Made by a program: the position numbers and the translations under genes | Assembly: GCF_001714725.1 (NCBI RefSeq) | Contig: NZ_CP016447.1 | Span: 1,875,001 to 1,939,000 of the forward strand | DNA from: Acidovorax sp. RAC01 | Lineage (GTDB): Bacteria; Pseudomonadota; Gammaproteobacteria; Burkholderiales; Burkholderiaceae_C | DNA: 64,000 nucleotides | Direction: 5' to 3' | The notes under the pieces: generated by a model | Seen by the model: the letters and a program-made list of their open reading frames with translations, nothing else | What the model was told of the DNA's origin: nothing | The model's database searches: none | Shown here: in pieces, positions 43,927 through 53,189 of the stretch | Numbering within the stretch: the first letter of the stretch is position 1 | How the letters are laid out: each line of letters opens with the position of its first letter

Positions 43927-44820
43927 TCAGGCCCGCGCCGGGAGTCGGCGCCGCGCCGGTGCGATCTGGCTGAACACCAGCGCCGCCACGATCAGCGTGG
44001 CCCCGGCCAGACCGGCCCAGCCCAGCCGTTCGCCCAGCAGTGCCCAGGCAGTGAGGGCGGCAAACACGGGCTCCAGTCCGAAGACGATGGCGCTGCGCAT
44101 GGCGTCCACCCGCTGCTGGCCCCAGGCCTGCAGGCTCACCACCACCACGCTGGCCAGCAGGCCCAGGTACAGCAGGGCCAGCAAGGCATCGGCAGGCAGG
44201 TCGGCTGCGGCGCGCAGCCAGTCCATGTTGCCGCTATGCGCCAGCAGCAGCACTGTGGCCGCCAGCGCCATCACCGTGGCCTGCGCAGCGGCCATGCGTG
44301 TGGCGCGCAGCGGCTGGGCGGCGTTGCGCCGGGCGCATTCCTCCAGCGCCAGGATGTACAGCGCGTAGAACACCGTGCTGGTCAGCGTCAGCGTATCGCC
44401 CAGGTTCCACGGCTCGTTCTCGTGGAACATCAGTGCCATGCCCGCCAGCGCCATGGCGCACGCCGCCCACAGCCGCCAGCCGTAGCGCCGGCCCAGCAGC
44501 GCCATGGCCATCAGCGGCACCACCAGCACGTTGAGCCCGGTCACAAAAGCGTTGCGGTTGCTGCTGGTGCGCGCCAGCCCCTCGATCTGCAGCCAGAACG
44601 CCAGGAATAGCAGCAGGCCCAGCCCGCAGCCCCACAGCCGCTCGGGCCGGCGCATGCCCCACCACAGCGGCGCCAGCACGGCCAGCGCGATCACAAAGCG
44701 CAGGCAGATGATCTGCAGTGCACCGAGGTGGGCCGACAGCAGCTTCATCGCGGGAAACGTGGTGCCCCACACCACGGTCACCACCAGCAGGGCCAGCAGG
44801 CCCAGGCGTTCGGGTTTCAT
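43927..44820 (-). CDS. EamA/DMT family exporter
   Basis: This 297-residue inner-membrane protein has ten membrane segments in two EamA repeats. The first repeat opens LGLLALLVVTVVWGTTFPAM and contains the LRFVIALAVLAPLW segment; the second contains SAIVFGLEPVFAALTAWALL followed by GERLGWAGLAGATLIVAALV, both typical of the family. It probably exports a metabolite or amino acid; the substrate is unknown. A strong terminator hairpin (44832-44868) lies just upstream of its start and ends transcripts from the porin gene, so eamA should have its own promoter in a very short space or rely on read-through. Confidence 0.88.
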   Translation of the reverse strand: MKPERLGLLALLVVTVVWGTTFPAMKLLSAHLGALQIICLRFVIALAVLAPLWWGMRRPERLWGCGLGLLLFLAFWLQIEGLARTSSNRNAFVTGLNVLVVPLMAMALLGRRYGWRLWAACAMALAGMALMFHENEPWNLGDTLTLTSTVFYALYILALEECARRNAAQPLRATRMAAAQATVMALAATVLLLAHSGNMDWLRAAADLPADALLALLYLGLLASVVVVSLQAWGQQRVDAMRSAIVFGLEPVFAALTAWALLGERLGWAGLAGATLIVAALVFSQIAPARRRLPARA

Positions 44821-44831
44821 ACAGTCCTACA

Positions 44832-44868
44832 CCAAAAAGAAAAAGGCTGGCCGGTTTCCCGGCCAGCC
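44832..44868 (-). terminator. Rho-independent terminator (porin transcript)
   Basis: GGCTGGCCGG (44845-44854) and CCGGCCAGCC (44859-44868) form a perfect ten-base stem. On the minus strand it is followed by a TTTTTCTTTTTGG run (44832-44844). It ends transcription coming from the porin gene and lies 11 bases before the start of the EamA gene. The interval 44870-45052 between it and the porin stop holds no recognisable gene. Confidence 0.85.
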
Positions 44869-45052
44869 TGTCCAGGGGCCTGTGCGGCAGAAGGCGTCGA
44901 AGCGAAACGGGCGAAAACTGAGGATCGCGTGGTGCTACCGACCAGCCCAGGGTGGGCCCTGGGCGCAGGCGGTAGTGCTGCGCGACACCGGTTTTTCGCG
45001 CGTTGCAGCCGATGCTCCTTCTGCCGCGCAGGCTCCTAGGCCAACGCCGGGA

Positions 45053-46351
45053 TCAGTTGAACAGGTAACGGGCCTGCAGGTTCAGGCGCAGCATGTCGCC
45101 CTGCTGGCCGTCAAACGTGGTGCGACGGCCGCCGATGAGTTCGCCGCCCAGCTCCACGTTCTTGATCGGCAGGTAGTACATGCCGGCGTGCCACTGGTAG
45201 AGCTTGTGGTTGCCTTCTGCGCCGTAGGCGTTCACGTAGGCGTCGCCCAGCTGGTTGCGCGAGCGGACCATGCCCAGCGAGATCGTGCCGCGCAGCTGTT
45301 CGCTGAAGATGTTGGACAGGCCCAGCACCACGCCCTGCGATTTATCGAGGCGCACGGTGCCGCCGTCGAGCACAGGGTAATTGGTGCCCACCAGGTACGC
45401 GCCATCGCCGTCGCCGTCCAGGCGCGTGTACTGCGCCATCAGCGTGGTGGTGCCGGTGATCTTGTAGCCGGCGCCCAGGCCAAAGCCCATGCCGCGCTTG
45501 CTCACGCCGTTCACGCGCTGCTCGTGCGAGAGCAGGCGAACGTTGACGTTGCCCCAGTCGTAGGCCTTGTCGGCGCGGGCCACCAGGTTGGGGCTGCGTG
45601 CGCCGTCGGCAGGCTCTTCCACCGCAAACTGGAACTTGGCCAGGCTGGGATTGTTGTAGGTGTAGCGGATCTGCGCGGGGCGGCGGAAGGTGGCGCCGGG
45701 CGGGCCGTTGAAGTCCACCGTTTCGGGCAGGTTGTCCACGTCCATGAAGGTCGACCAGGTCTGGCCGATCAGCCAGCCGGCGTACTCGCCGTAGGCGTGG
45801 CGCAGGCGCAGGCGGTTGCGGTTGCACTCGCTGCCGCAGTAGGCATAGAAGTCGGCTTCGATCTTGGTGTTGAAGGCGCCGACCGAGGTGGGCGTGGACG
45901 TTTCAAAGCCAAAGCGCGAGGTCTGCGCGGTCAGGCTGGTCTTGCCGCTGCCGGTCTTGCCCAAGGGCTGCTCCATCAGGTTGGTGAAGGTGTCGCCGGG
46001 GGCGGTGCCCTTGGCGTCCTTGACCATGTTGGCCTCGGCATAGCCGTAGATGCGGATGGAGGTCTCGCTGCCGGGCAGGCGGAAGCTGCCGGGGATGTCG
46101 CCCAGCACCACAGCGTCCTTTTGCTTGAGCTCGACCGCGTCGATGCGGTCATTCCAGGCCGAGGCTGACGCGGCGGGGGCTGCTGCAGGGGCTTGCGCCT
46201 GCTGGGCCTTGAGCTGGTTGAGCTCGGCGCGCAGGGCCTTGAGCTCGTTGCGCATGTCTTCGAAATCCTTGGCGGTCTGGGCGAACGCTGCGGGTGGCAG
46301 GCTGCACAGGCCGGCGGCCATCAGGGCGAGGAACGTGTGGTTCAGTTTCAT
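45053..46351 (-). CDS. DcaP-like outer-membrane porin
   Basis: This 432-residue outer-membrane protein starts MKLNHTFLALMAAGLCSLPP with a signal peptide ending near AAFAQT. A short coiled coil follows (about residues 28-55, DMRNELKALRAELNQLKAQQ), then an alanine/proline linker and a beta barrel beginning around IRIYGYAEANMVKDAKG and ending in the aromatic-terminated ARYLFN. The coiled-coil-plus-barrel layout and the SRFGFETSTP and FYAYCGSECNRNRLRLRHAY regions fit the DcaP family of trimeric porins for organic acids. ATG at 46351 has a GGAG site. It lies downstream of an amino-acid ABC transporter operon on the same strand but 119 bp away. Confidence 0.87.
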   Translation of the reverse strand: MKLNHTFLALMAAGLCSLPPAAFAQTAKDFEDMRNELKALRAELNQLKAQQAQAPAAAPAASASAWNDRIDAVELKQKDAVVLGDIPGSFRLPGSETSIRIYGYAEANMVKDAKGTAPGDTFTNLMEQPLGKTGSGKTSLTAQTSRFGFETSTPTSVGAFNTKIEADFYAYCGSECNRNRLRLRHAYGEYAGWLIGQTWSTFMDVDNLPETVDFNGPPGATFRRPAQIRYTYNNPSLAKFQFAVEEPADGARSPNLVARADKAYDWGNVNVRLLSHEQRVNGVSKRGMGFGLGAGYKITGTTTLMAQYTRLDGDGDGAYLVGTNYPVLDGGTVRLDKSQGVVLGLSNIFSEQLRGTISLGMVRSRNQLGDAYVNAYGAEGNHKLYQWHAGMYYLPIKNVELGGELIGGRRTTFDGQQGDMLRLNLQARYLFN

Positions 46352-46470
46352 GGGAGTCACTCCGGTAGGGGTTATGGTTTTTCTGGGGTCGCCGTGGACC
46401 TGGATCTCAGGTGTCCACGGCGTTTGGGGTGTGCTGGAGCGTGCTGCGAGAACGCAGGGGGTGTTTCATT

Positions 46471-47213
<743 letters not shown>

Positions 47214-47217
<4 letters not shown>

Positions 47218-47996
47218 TGGTTGCGGCCCTCCACATCAAACCGGTACTCCACCGCGTTGCTGATCTGCGTGACCAGTGTGGTCAGCAGCAGGTAGGTGAT
47301 GGCTACGGTAGACAGCGTGGCAATGGGCTGGAAGGTGGCCGACTGGATGCGGTTGCCCACGTTGGTCAGCTCGACCACACCGATGGCGTACGCCAGCGAC
47401 GAATCCTTGAGCAGCGCAACAAAGTTGCTTACCAGCGGCGGCAGCGAGATCTTGAACGCCTGCGGAAACACGACGTCGAGGAACACATGCACGCGGCCCA
47501 GGCCCAGCGCCTTGGCGGCTTCGGTCTGGCCGCGCGGCACCGCCAGCAGGCCGGCGCGGATGGCTTCGGCGTTGTAGGCGCCCACGTTCAGGCCCAGTGC
47601 CAGCACGGCAGCGGCAAAGTCGGGCAGGTTCAGGCCGGGCACCAGCACCGGCAGCGCAAAGTACACAAACAGGATCTGCACCAGCAGCGGCGTGCCGCGG
47701 ATCACCCAGATGTAGAAGCTGGCCACCCAGCGCACGGCGACCCAGCGGGCGGTGCGCGCCAGGGCGGCGCCCGTGCCCAGCGCCAGGCCCAGCGTGCCGC
47801 TCACCAGCGTGAGCCACAGCGTCATGCGCGCACCGTCAGAGAACGCCTGCGCGTTGGGCCCGATGGGGTCGGGCAGGAAGGACAGCAGCTTGCCGAGCAG
47901 CGCCAGAGCCAGCACGATCAGCACCACGGCCGAGATGAGGGTGGCATTGCTGCGCTGCTGGCGGGTCCAGCGCTGGGGCCAGAGGGCGATGAGCAT
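47214..47996 (-). CDS. Polar amino-acid ABC transporter permease
   Basis: This 260-residue inner-membrane protein belongs to the HisM/GlnP permease group. After a short N-terminal part come five or six membrane segments; the EAA loop that contacts the ATPase reads [36 protein letters not shown] is another family signature. The start at 47996 ([10 protein letters not shown]) has a GGA-containing site; the frame is open further upstream but that part is proline/cysteine-rich and unlike the family. Only one permease gene is present, so a homodimer is likely. A hairpin in the 186-bp gap upstream may lower its expression relative to the binding protein. Confidence 0.93.
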
Positions 47997-48120
47997 CAGG
48001 AATTCCGGTTCAGGATCGAAAAGGAAGGGTCTGCGGACCGGCAGGCAGGCAGCGCGGCAGACGACGCAGGGCGCAAGCGGCATGAACGGCATGCACGGCA
48101 TGCACGACGCCACAGCGGGC

Positions 48121-48144
48121 GCCCGCCGCCATCACGGCGCGGGC
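48121..48144. promoter_or_regulatory. Intercistronic hairpin between binding-protein and permease genes
   Basis: GCCCG and CGCC (48121-48130, one bulged C) pair with GGCG and CGGGC (48136-48144) around an ATCAC loop. It lies after the binding-protein stop without a T run. Such hairpins in ABC transporter operons often protect the binding-protein mRNA; that role here is inferred. Upstream in the same gap, at about 48080-48106, CGGCATGNAC units are repeated in tandem. Confidence 0.45.
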
Positions 48145-48182
48145 GGGCGGGCAGTGCGCAGGCAGCGGCGTGCGCGCTGGCG

Positions 48183-48944
48183 TCAGTTGCAGCGAACGTC
48201 TTCGTTGAAATACTTCTTGGACAGTGCGGCGTAGCTGCCGTCGGCCATCACCTCGGCCAGCGCCTTGTTCCAGCCACCGGCCAGCGAGCTGTTGCCCTTG
48301 GACACGGCAGCCGCAATGCGCTCGATGAACAGCATCTCGCCCAGCTTGAAGCCGGCGCCGGGGTTCTTCTCGGCCACGGCCTTGGCGACGAAGCGGTCGG
48401 TCACCCAGGCGTCCACGCGGCGCGAGTTCAGGGCGCTGCGCGCGTCCACGTCGGTGGGGAAGTTCTTCATTTCCTTGATGGCCGAGACCTTCTGCACGTT
48501 CTCCAGGTAGCTGGTGCCGGTCTGCACGGCCACCACCTTGCCAGCCAGGTCCTTGGCGCTCTTGATGGCAGGGTCCATGGCAATGATCATGCCGCCCGAG
48601 CAGTAGTGCGGCTCGGTGAAGGTGACGGCCTTGGCGCGCTCTTCGGTGATGCCGTGCGAGGCAATCACCAGATCCCAGCGATCCTGGCGCAGGCCGGTGA
48701 GCAGTGCGTCAAAACCCAGGGTCTTCCACTGGATCTTCAGGCCCATCTTCTTGGCCACCAGCTCGGCCACTTCCACTTCAAAGCCGGTGAGCGTGGTGCC
48801 GTTGAAGAAATTGAACGGGGCGAACTGGCCTTCGGTCGCGATGAGGATCTTGCCGTCTTTCCTGACCTCCTCCAGCGTGCGGGCCTGGGCGGCAAATGCG
48901 GCGCAGAGGGCTACGGCGGTGGCAACAGCCTTGAAGAATTTCAT
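48183..48944 (-). CDS. Polar amino-acid ABC transporter binding protein
   Basis: This 253-residue periplasmic protein belongs to SBP family 3. A signal peptide covers MKFFKAVATAVALCAAFAAQ with cleavage near AQA-RT. The mature part opens TLEEVRKDGKILIATEGQFA and has the family stretch FEVEVAELVAKKMGLKIQWK and VVAVQTGTSYLENV. Downstream genes encode the permease and ATPase on the same strand, completing the transporter. The 5' leader contains a terminator-like hairpin (48975-49007) between a perfect TATAAT element (49071-49076) and the start codon. The bound amino acid is not evident. Confidence 0.92.
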   Translation of the reverse strand: MKFFKAVATAVALCAAFAAQARTLEEVRKDGKILIATEGQFAPFNFFNGTTLTGFEVEVAELVAKKMGLKIQWKTLGFDALLTGLRQDRWDLVIASHGITEERAKAVTFTEPHYCSGGMIIAMDPAIKSAKDLAGKVVAVQTGTSYLENVQKVSAIKEMKNFPTDVDARSALNSRRVDAWVTDRFVAKAVAEKNPGAGFKLGEMLFIERIAAAVSKGNSSLAGGWNKALAEVMADGSYAALSKKYFNEDVRCN

Positions 48945-48974
48945 GGAGCGGGTCCTGTCGGGGTATTTCAGGTA

Positions 48975-49007
48975 CAAAAAATCCGGCCTGCTGGTGAGCA
49001 GGCCGGA
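48975..49007 (-). terminator. Terminator-like hairpin in leader of amino-acid ABC operon
   Basis: TCCGGCCTGCT (48982-48992) and AGCAGGCCGGA (48997-49007) form a perfect eleven-base stem with a four-base loop; on the minus strand a run of Ts follows (48975-48981). It either ends transcripts of the TSUP gene upstream or acts as an attenuator for the ABC operon, whose start codon lies 30 bases downstream. Confidence 0.8.
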
Positions 49008-49070
49008 AGCTGGTGCGACGGATGCAGAGCCATCGCAAAACGCGAAGGCTGCCGTCATCAAGTGGACATG

Positions 49071-49076
49071 ATTATA
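49071..49076 (-). promoter_or_regulatory. Candidate -10 element of amino-acid ABC operon
   Basis: On the minus strand this reads TATAAT, a perfect consensus -10 hexamer and notable in such GC-rich DNA. No matching -35 hexamer is found at 16-18 bases. If used, the transcript would start near 49064 and the terminator-like hairpin would lie in its leader. Confidence 0.35.
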
Positions 49077-49185
49077 AAGATGGGGCTTTTCCCCGGGGTA
49101 GCGCGAACCGGCCGTGCACCCCGGTTGTGGGCGAATTCACAACAGGTTTAGGGGCACCCCCCAAGCCGGGGGCCTGCCTGGTGCT

Positions 49186-49944
49186 TCAGCGCAGGAAGGC
49201 GTCGTAGCCGGTCTTGAGGATCAGCGTGCTGACGACCAGGATGAAAATGCCGCGCACAAACCCGGTGCCATGCTTGAGCGCCAGGTGGGTGCCCAGCAGG
49301 CTGCCCACCACGTTGGCCACTGCCAGCGTCACGGCAAAGTGCCACCACACATGCCCCTTGGCGGCAAACAGCGCAATGGCGGCGATGTTGGTGGCGCAGT
49401 TGAGCAGCTTGGCCGACGCCGACGCATTGAGGAAGTCGTAGCCCAGCAGGCGCACGAACAGGAACACGAAGAAGCTGCCGGTACCGGGCCCGAAGAAGCC
49501 GTCGTAAAAACCGATGAGCACCCCGATGAGGCAGGCCGCAACCAGCTCGGCCCGGCCGGTGTACCGCGGGGCGTGGTGGCGGCCCAGTTCTTTCTTGGCC
49601 AGTGTGTAGGCCAGCACGCCCAGCAGCACCAGCGGCAGCAGCTTGCGCAGGAAGTCGGCCGACATTACCGTCACGGCCCAGGCACCGGCAAACGAGCCGG
49701 CAAACCCGGCAGCGGCGGCCGGCAGCATGGCCGACCAGCGGATCTGCACCCGGCGGCTGTATTGCCAGGTGGCCATGGCCGTGCCCCACACCGACGCCGC
49801 CTTGTTGGTGCCCAGCAAGGTGGCGGGCGGGGCGGCCGGGAAGGCGGCAAACAGCGCGGGCACCATCACCAGCCCGCCGCCGCCCACGATGGCATCCACA
49901 AAGCCGGCCAGCAGCGATGCCAGGGTAATAAAAATCCATTCCAT
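49186..49944 (-). CDS. TSUP-family permease (TauE/SafE)
   Basis: This 252-residue inner-membrane protein has eight or so membrane segments and the TauE/SafE (DUF81) pattern: FVDAIVGGGGLVMVPALFAA near the N-terminus and, in the second repeat, GVLIGFYDGFFGPGTGSFFV. Family members are believed to export sulfite, sulfoacetate or similar organosulfur anions; the substrate is not determined here. Length is normal. A terminator hairpin (50032-50058) separates it from the GMC oxidoreductase gene upstream, and another (48975-49007) follows it. Confidence 0.88.
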   Translation of the reverse strand: MEWIFITLASLLAGFVDAIVGGGGLVMVPALFAAFPAAPPATLLGTNKAASVWGTAMATWQYSRRVQIRWSAMLPAAAAGFAGSFAGAWAVTVMSADFLRKLLPLVLLGVLAYTLAKKELGRHHAPRYTGRAELVAACLIGVLIGFYDGFFGPGTGSFFVFLFVRLLGYDFLNASASAKLLNCATNIAAIALFAAKGHVWWHFAVTLAVANVVGSLLGTHLALKHGTGFVRGIFILVVSTLILKTGYDAFLR

Positions 49945-50031
49945 CGCAGCATTTTCGCACCCAGTGTGCTATCAAATTGATACTGCCGGGCGTTGCCGGC
50001 CGCTGGCCTGGCATCCGATGGGGCGGGAAAT

Positions 50032-50058
50032 AAAAAAGGCGCTGGGATCGCCAGCGCC
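50032..50058 (-). terminator. Rho-independent terminator (GMC oxidoreductase transcript)
   Basis: GGCGCTGG (50038-50045) pairs with CCAGCGCC (50051-50058) around a GATCG loop. On the minus strand it is followed by six Ts (50032-50037). It lies in the 322-bp interval 49945-50266 between the GMC and TSUP genes; the rest of that interval has further small inverted repeats such as GCACCG/CGGTGC at 50245-50259 but no gene. Confidence 0.8.
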
Positions 50059-50266
50059 TGAAAGGTGTTGCACCTCGTTGGGTGCTTGGAATTTGTTGGT
50101 TGTAGAGGTTGTCTCCTCGGCCCCTCGCTTGGCACACCGAAGCGCGCTTTCGAGTGGCGTGACTGTACGTTGCTGCACCGCAGCAGTGCATTGGGGGTTT
50201 CCCGCCCCCGTAGTGCTGCGAAAGCGGCGCGGGGCCGCGGTTTTGCACCGTTCCGGTGCGCAACTA

Positions 50267-51943
50267 TCAGGCCGTGCGCCGCGCTGCCACGATCCACTCG
50301 GCCGCCCGCTCAGCCAGCATCAGCGTGGGTGAGTTGGTGTTGCCGCTGGTGATGGTGGGCATGGCCCCGGCGTCCACCACGCGCAGGCCGTCGATGCCGC
50401 GCACGCGCAGTTGCGAGTCGAGTACGGCCATCGGGTCGCCGTCGCGCCCCATCTTGGTGGTGCCCACGGGGTGGAAGATGGTGGTGGCGATGTCGCCCGC
50501 CAGCCGCGCCAGGTCTTCGTCGCTTTCAAACTGCACGCCGGGCTTCCACTCTTGCGGCTGGTACTTGGCCAGTGCCGGCTGGGCCACGATGCGGCGGGTG
50601 ACGCGCAGGCTGTCGGCCGCCACCTGGCGGTCTTCGGGGGTGCTCAGGTAGTTGGGGGCAATGGCGGGTGCGGCCTTGAAGTCGGGGCTCTTGATGTTCA
50701 CGGTGCCGCGACTGGTGGGGTTGAGGTTGCACACGCTGGCGGTAAAGGCCGGAAAGCTGTGCAGCGGCTCGCCAAACGCATCAAGCGACAGGGGCTGTAC
50801 GTGGTATTCGATGTTAGGCCACGGCTGGTCGGCACTGCTGCGGGTGAACGCGCCTAGCTGCGAAGGTGCCATGCTCATCGGGCCGGTGCGTTTGGCCAGG
50901 TATTCCAGCCCGATGCGCGCCTTGCCCCACAGCGAACTGGCCAGCGTGTTGAGCGTGGTCACACCGTTGACCTTGAACACCGCACGGATCTGCAGGTGGT
51001 CCTGCAGGTTGGCGCCCACGCCGGGCAGGTCGTGCACCACGTCGATGCCGTGCTGGCGCAGCAGTGCTGCGGGGCCGATGCCGGACAGCTGCAGGATCTG
51101 CGGCGAGTTCACGGCCCCCGCGCTCAGGATCACTTCGCGTGATGCGGTGGCGGTGATCATCTGCGTGCCATCCCACACCTGCACGCCGGTGCAGCGCTTG
51201 CTGCCGTCGGGCCGGGTTTCGATGTTCAGCCGGGTCACGTGGGCGCTGGTCCACATCTCGAAGTTGGCCCGCCCGTAGCAGGTGGGCCGCAAAAAGGCCT
51301 TGGCGGTGTTCCACCGAAAACCGTTTTTCTGGTTGACCTCGAAGTAGCCCACGCCTTCGTTGCTGCCGCCGTTGAAGTCATCGGTGGCCGGGATGCCGGC
51401 TTGCTGCGCCGCCTGCGCAAAGGCATCCAGCACATCCCAGCGCAGGCGCTGCTTTTCCACGCGCCACTCGCCGGTGCTGCCGGTGGCCTTGTTGCCATGC
51501 AGGCGCTTGAAGTTCTCGTTGGCGCCTTCGGGCTGGTCCAGGCGCCAGTGGTCCTCATGGCGGCGGAAGTAGGCCAGGGTGTTGTCCCAGCGCCAGCTGT
51601 CGTCGCCCGTCAGCGCGGCCCACTGGTCGTAGTCGCGCGCCTGGCCGCGCATGTAGATCATGCCGTTGATGCTGCTGCAGCCGCCCAGCGTCTTGCCGCG
51701 CGGGTAGCGCAGCGTGCGGCCGTTCAGGCCCGCGTCGGGTTCGGTGTGGTAGAGCCAGTCGGTGCGGGGGTTGCCGATGCAGTACAGGTACCCCACGGGG
51801 ATGTGGATCCAGTGGTAGTCGTCCTTGCGACCGGCTTCGATCAGCAGCACGCGGTAGCGGCCCGCGCTCAGGCGGTTGCTCAGCAGTGCACCGGCCGTGC
51901 CGCCGCCAATGATGATGTAGTCGAACTCCGCCGTTTCCGCCAT
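50267..51943 (-). CDS. GMC-family FAD oxidoreductase (choline dehydrogenase-like)
   Basis: This 558-residue flavoprotein starts MAETAEFDYIIIGGGTAGAL with the FAD-binding G-x-G-x-x-G motif. Further GMC features are LIEAGRKD, the first signature RYPRGKTLGGCSSINGMIYM, the second signature VILSAGAVNSPQILQLSGIG, and the C-terminal FHPVGTTKMGRDGDPMAVLD with the catalytic histidine, followed by GNTNSPTLMLAERAA. It oxidises a primary or secondary alcohol; choline dehydrogenase is one option, but the gene is not next to betaine aldehyde dehydrogenase. The start at 51943 has a GGAG site. A divergent LysR-type gene is its likely regulator. Confidence 0.9.
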   Translation of the reverse strand: MAETAEFDYIIIGGGTAGALLSNRLSAGRYRVLLIEAGRKDDYHWIHIPVGYLYCIGNPRTDWLYHTEPDAGLNGRTLRYPRGKTLGGCSSINGMIYMRGQARDYDQWAALTGDDSWRWDNTLAYFRRHEDHWRLDQPEGANENFKRLHGNKATGSTGEWRVEKQRLRWDVLDAFAQAAQQAGIPATDDFNGGSNEGVGYFEVNQKNGFRWNTAKAFLRPTCYGRANFEMWTSAHVTRLNIETRPDGSKRCTGVQVWDGTQMITATASREVILSAGAVNSPQILQLSGIGPAALLRQHGIDVVHDLPGVGANLQDHLQIRAVFKVNGVTTLNTLASSLWGKARIGLEYLAKRTGPMSMAPSQLGAFTRSSADQPWPNIEYHVQPLSLDAFGEPLHSFPAFTASVCNLNPTSRGTVNIKSPDFKAAPAIAPNYLSTPEDRQVAADSLRVTRRIVAQPALAKYQPQEWKPGVQFESDEDLARLAGDIATTIFHPVGTTKMGRDGDPMAVLDSQLRVRGIDGLRVVDAGAMPTITSGNTNSPTLMLAERAAEWIVAARRTA

Positions 51944-52075
51944 GCCATCGTCTCCGGATGATATTTGTAATGTTGATGGTGCCACTTGCGCAGCCGCAGG
52001 CGAGTATGCGCACCAAACCTGCCACAGGCCAATGATTTCGGCAAAATTACATCATTTGAAAAGCTGATATCAACC

Positions 52076-52996
52076 ATGTCTGCTGTCGAACCCCAGGCGC
52101 TGCGCGCCTTTGTGGCCGTGGCCCGCGAGGGCAGCGTTTCGCGCGCGGCGCAGCAGCTGCACCTGTCGCAGCCGGCTGTGAGCCTGCAGCTCAAGGCGCT
52201 GGCGCAGCAGACGGGCCTGACGCTGTTCACCCGCACCTCGCGCGGGCTGGCCCCCACGCGCGATGCTGCCGTGCTGCTGCCCCAGGCCGAGCGTGTGCTG
52301 GCCGCGCTGGCCGACTTTGGCCAGGCGGCGCAGAACCTGCACGGCGCCGTGCGCGGCACGCTGCGCATCGGCACCATCCTCGACCCCGAGTTCACGCGGC
52401 TGGGCGCGTTTCTGGGCGCCTTCATCGACGCGGCCCCGCAGGCCGACACCGACCTGCGCCAGGCCATGAGTGGAGACCACCTGGCACCGTTGGCCCGCGG
52501 CGCGCTGGATGTGGCCTTCTACCTGGGCGATGCGAACGCCGATGCGCCGGGCTACGGCGCTGCCGGGGCGGATTTTGCGCAGCGCACGCTCACCCGCTTT
52601 TCATACCGCGTACTGGCCCCGGCGGGCTGGGGCCCCCAGGTGCTGGGGCGCGACTGGCGGGCGCTGGCAGCGCTGCCGTGGCTGGGCACGCCGCCGGCCT
52701 CGGTGCACCACCGGCTGCAGGCCGCCGTGTTCGGCCCAGGCTCAACAGCCGGGGTGGAGCCGCGGCGCGTGGCGCTGGTCGACCAGGAATCCAGCATGCT
52801 GGACCTGGTGCGCTCGGGCGTGGGGCTGTCGCTGGTGCGCGACGCCATTGCCATGCGCGAGGCCCAGGCCCGCGGCCTGGTGGTGGCCGACCAGGTGCAG
52901 CTGGAATGCTCGCTGGCCGTGGTGTGGCTGCGCTCGCGCGCGCAGGAGCCGCTGATTGCGGCAGCGCTGGCGGCGTTGTCGCTGGCGTGGGATTGA
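52076..52996 (+). CDS. LysR-family transcriptional regulator
   Basis: This 306-residue protein has an N-terminal winged helix-turn-helix (about residues 6-64, with GSVSRAAQQLHLSQPAVSLQ) and a LysR effector-binding domain, in which the late LVDQESSMLDLVRSGVGLSL part is typical. It is divergent from the GMC oxidoreductase gene with 132 bp between start codons, a fairly AT-rich gap that contains TTTGTAAT and ATTACATC elements in inverted orientation. Control of the GMC gene is inferred from this arrangement. The ligand is unknown. The start at 52076 is chosen because the HTH begins there. Confidence 0.88.
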   Translation: MSAVEPQALRAFVAVAREGSVSRAAQQLHLSQPAVSLQLKALAQQTGLTLFTRTSRGLAPTRDAAVLLPQAERVLAALADFGQAAQNLHGAVRGTLRIGTILDPEFTRLGAFLGAFIDAAPQADTDLRQAMSGDHLAPLARGALDVAFYLGDANADAPGYGAAGADFAQRTLTRFSYRVLAPAGWGPQVLGRDWRALAALPWLGTPPASVHHRLQAAVFGPGSTAGVEPRRVALVDQESSMLDLVRSGVGLSLVRDAIAMREAQARGLVVADQVQLECSLAVVWLRSRAQEPLIAAALAALSLAWD

Positions 52997-53189
52997 CCCC
53001 GCCGCTGCGCCGCTGCGGGAGGCCCGCGCGCACCGTCGGGCGTCAGGTGTTGCGCTGCGGCCCTGTCGCGCGTTCGGTGGGCGCTGAAATTGCACCCCGC
53101 GCGCAGCGCACGCGTTAGGATGCCGACTGATTTCTGGCGTGTGCCCGGCGCGGGTGCCTGTGCGGTGTGCACGGAGCTGGCCGGGCTGG

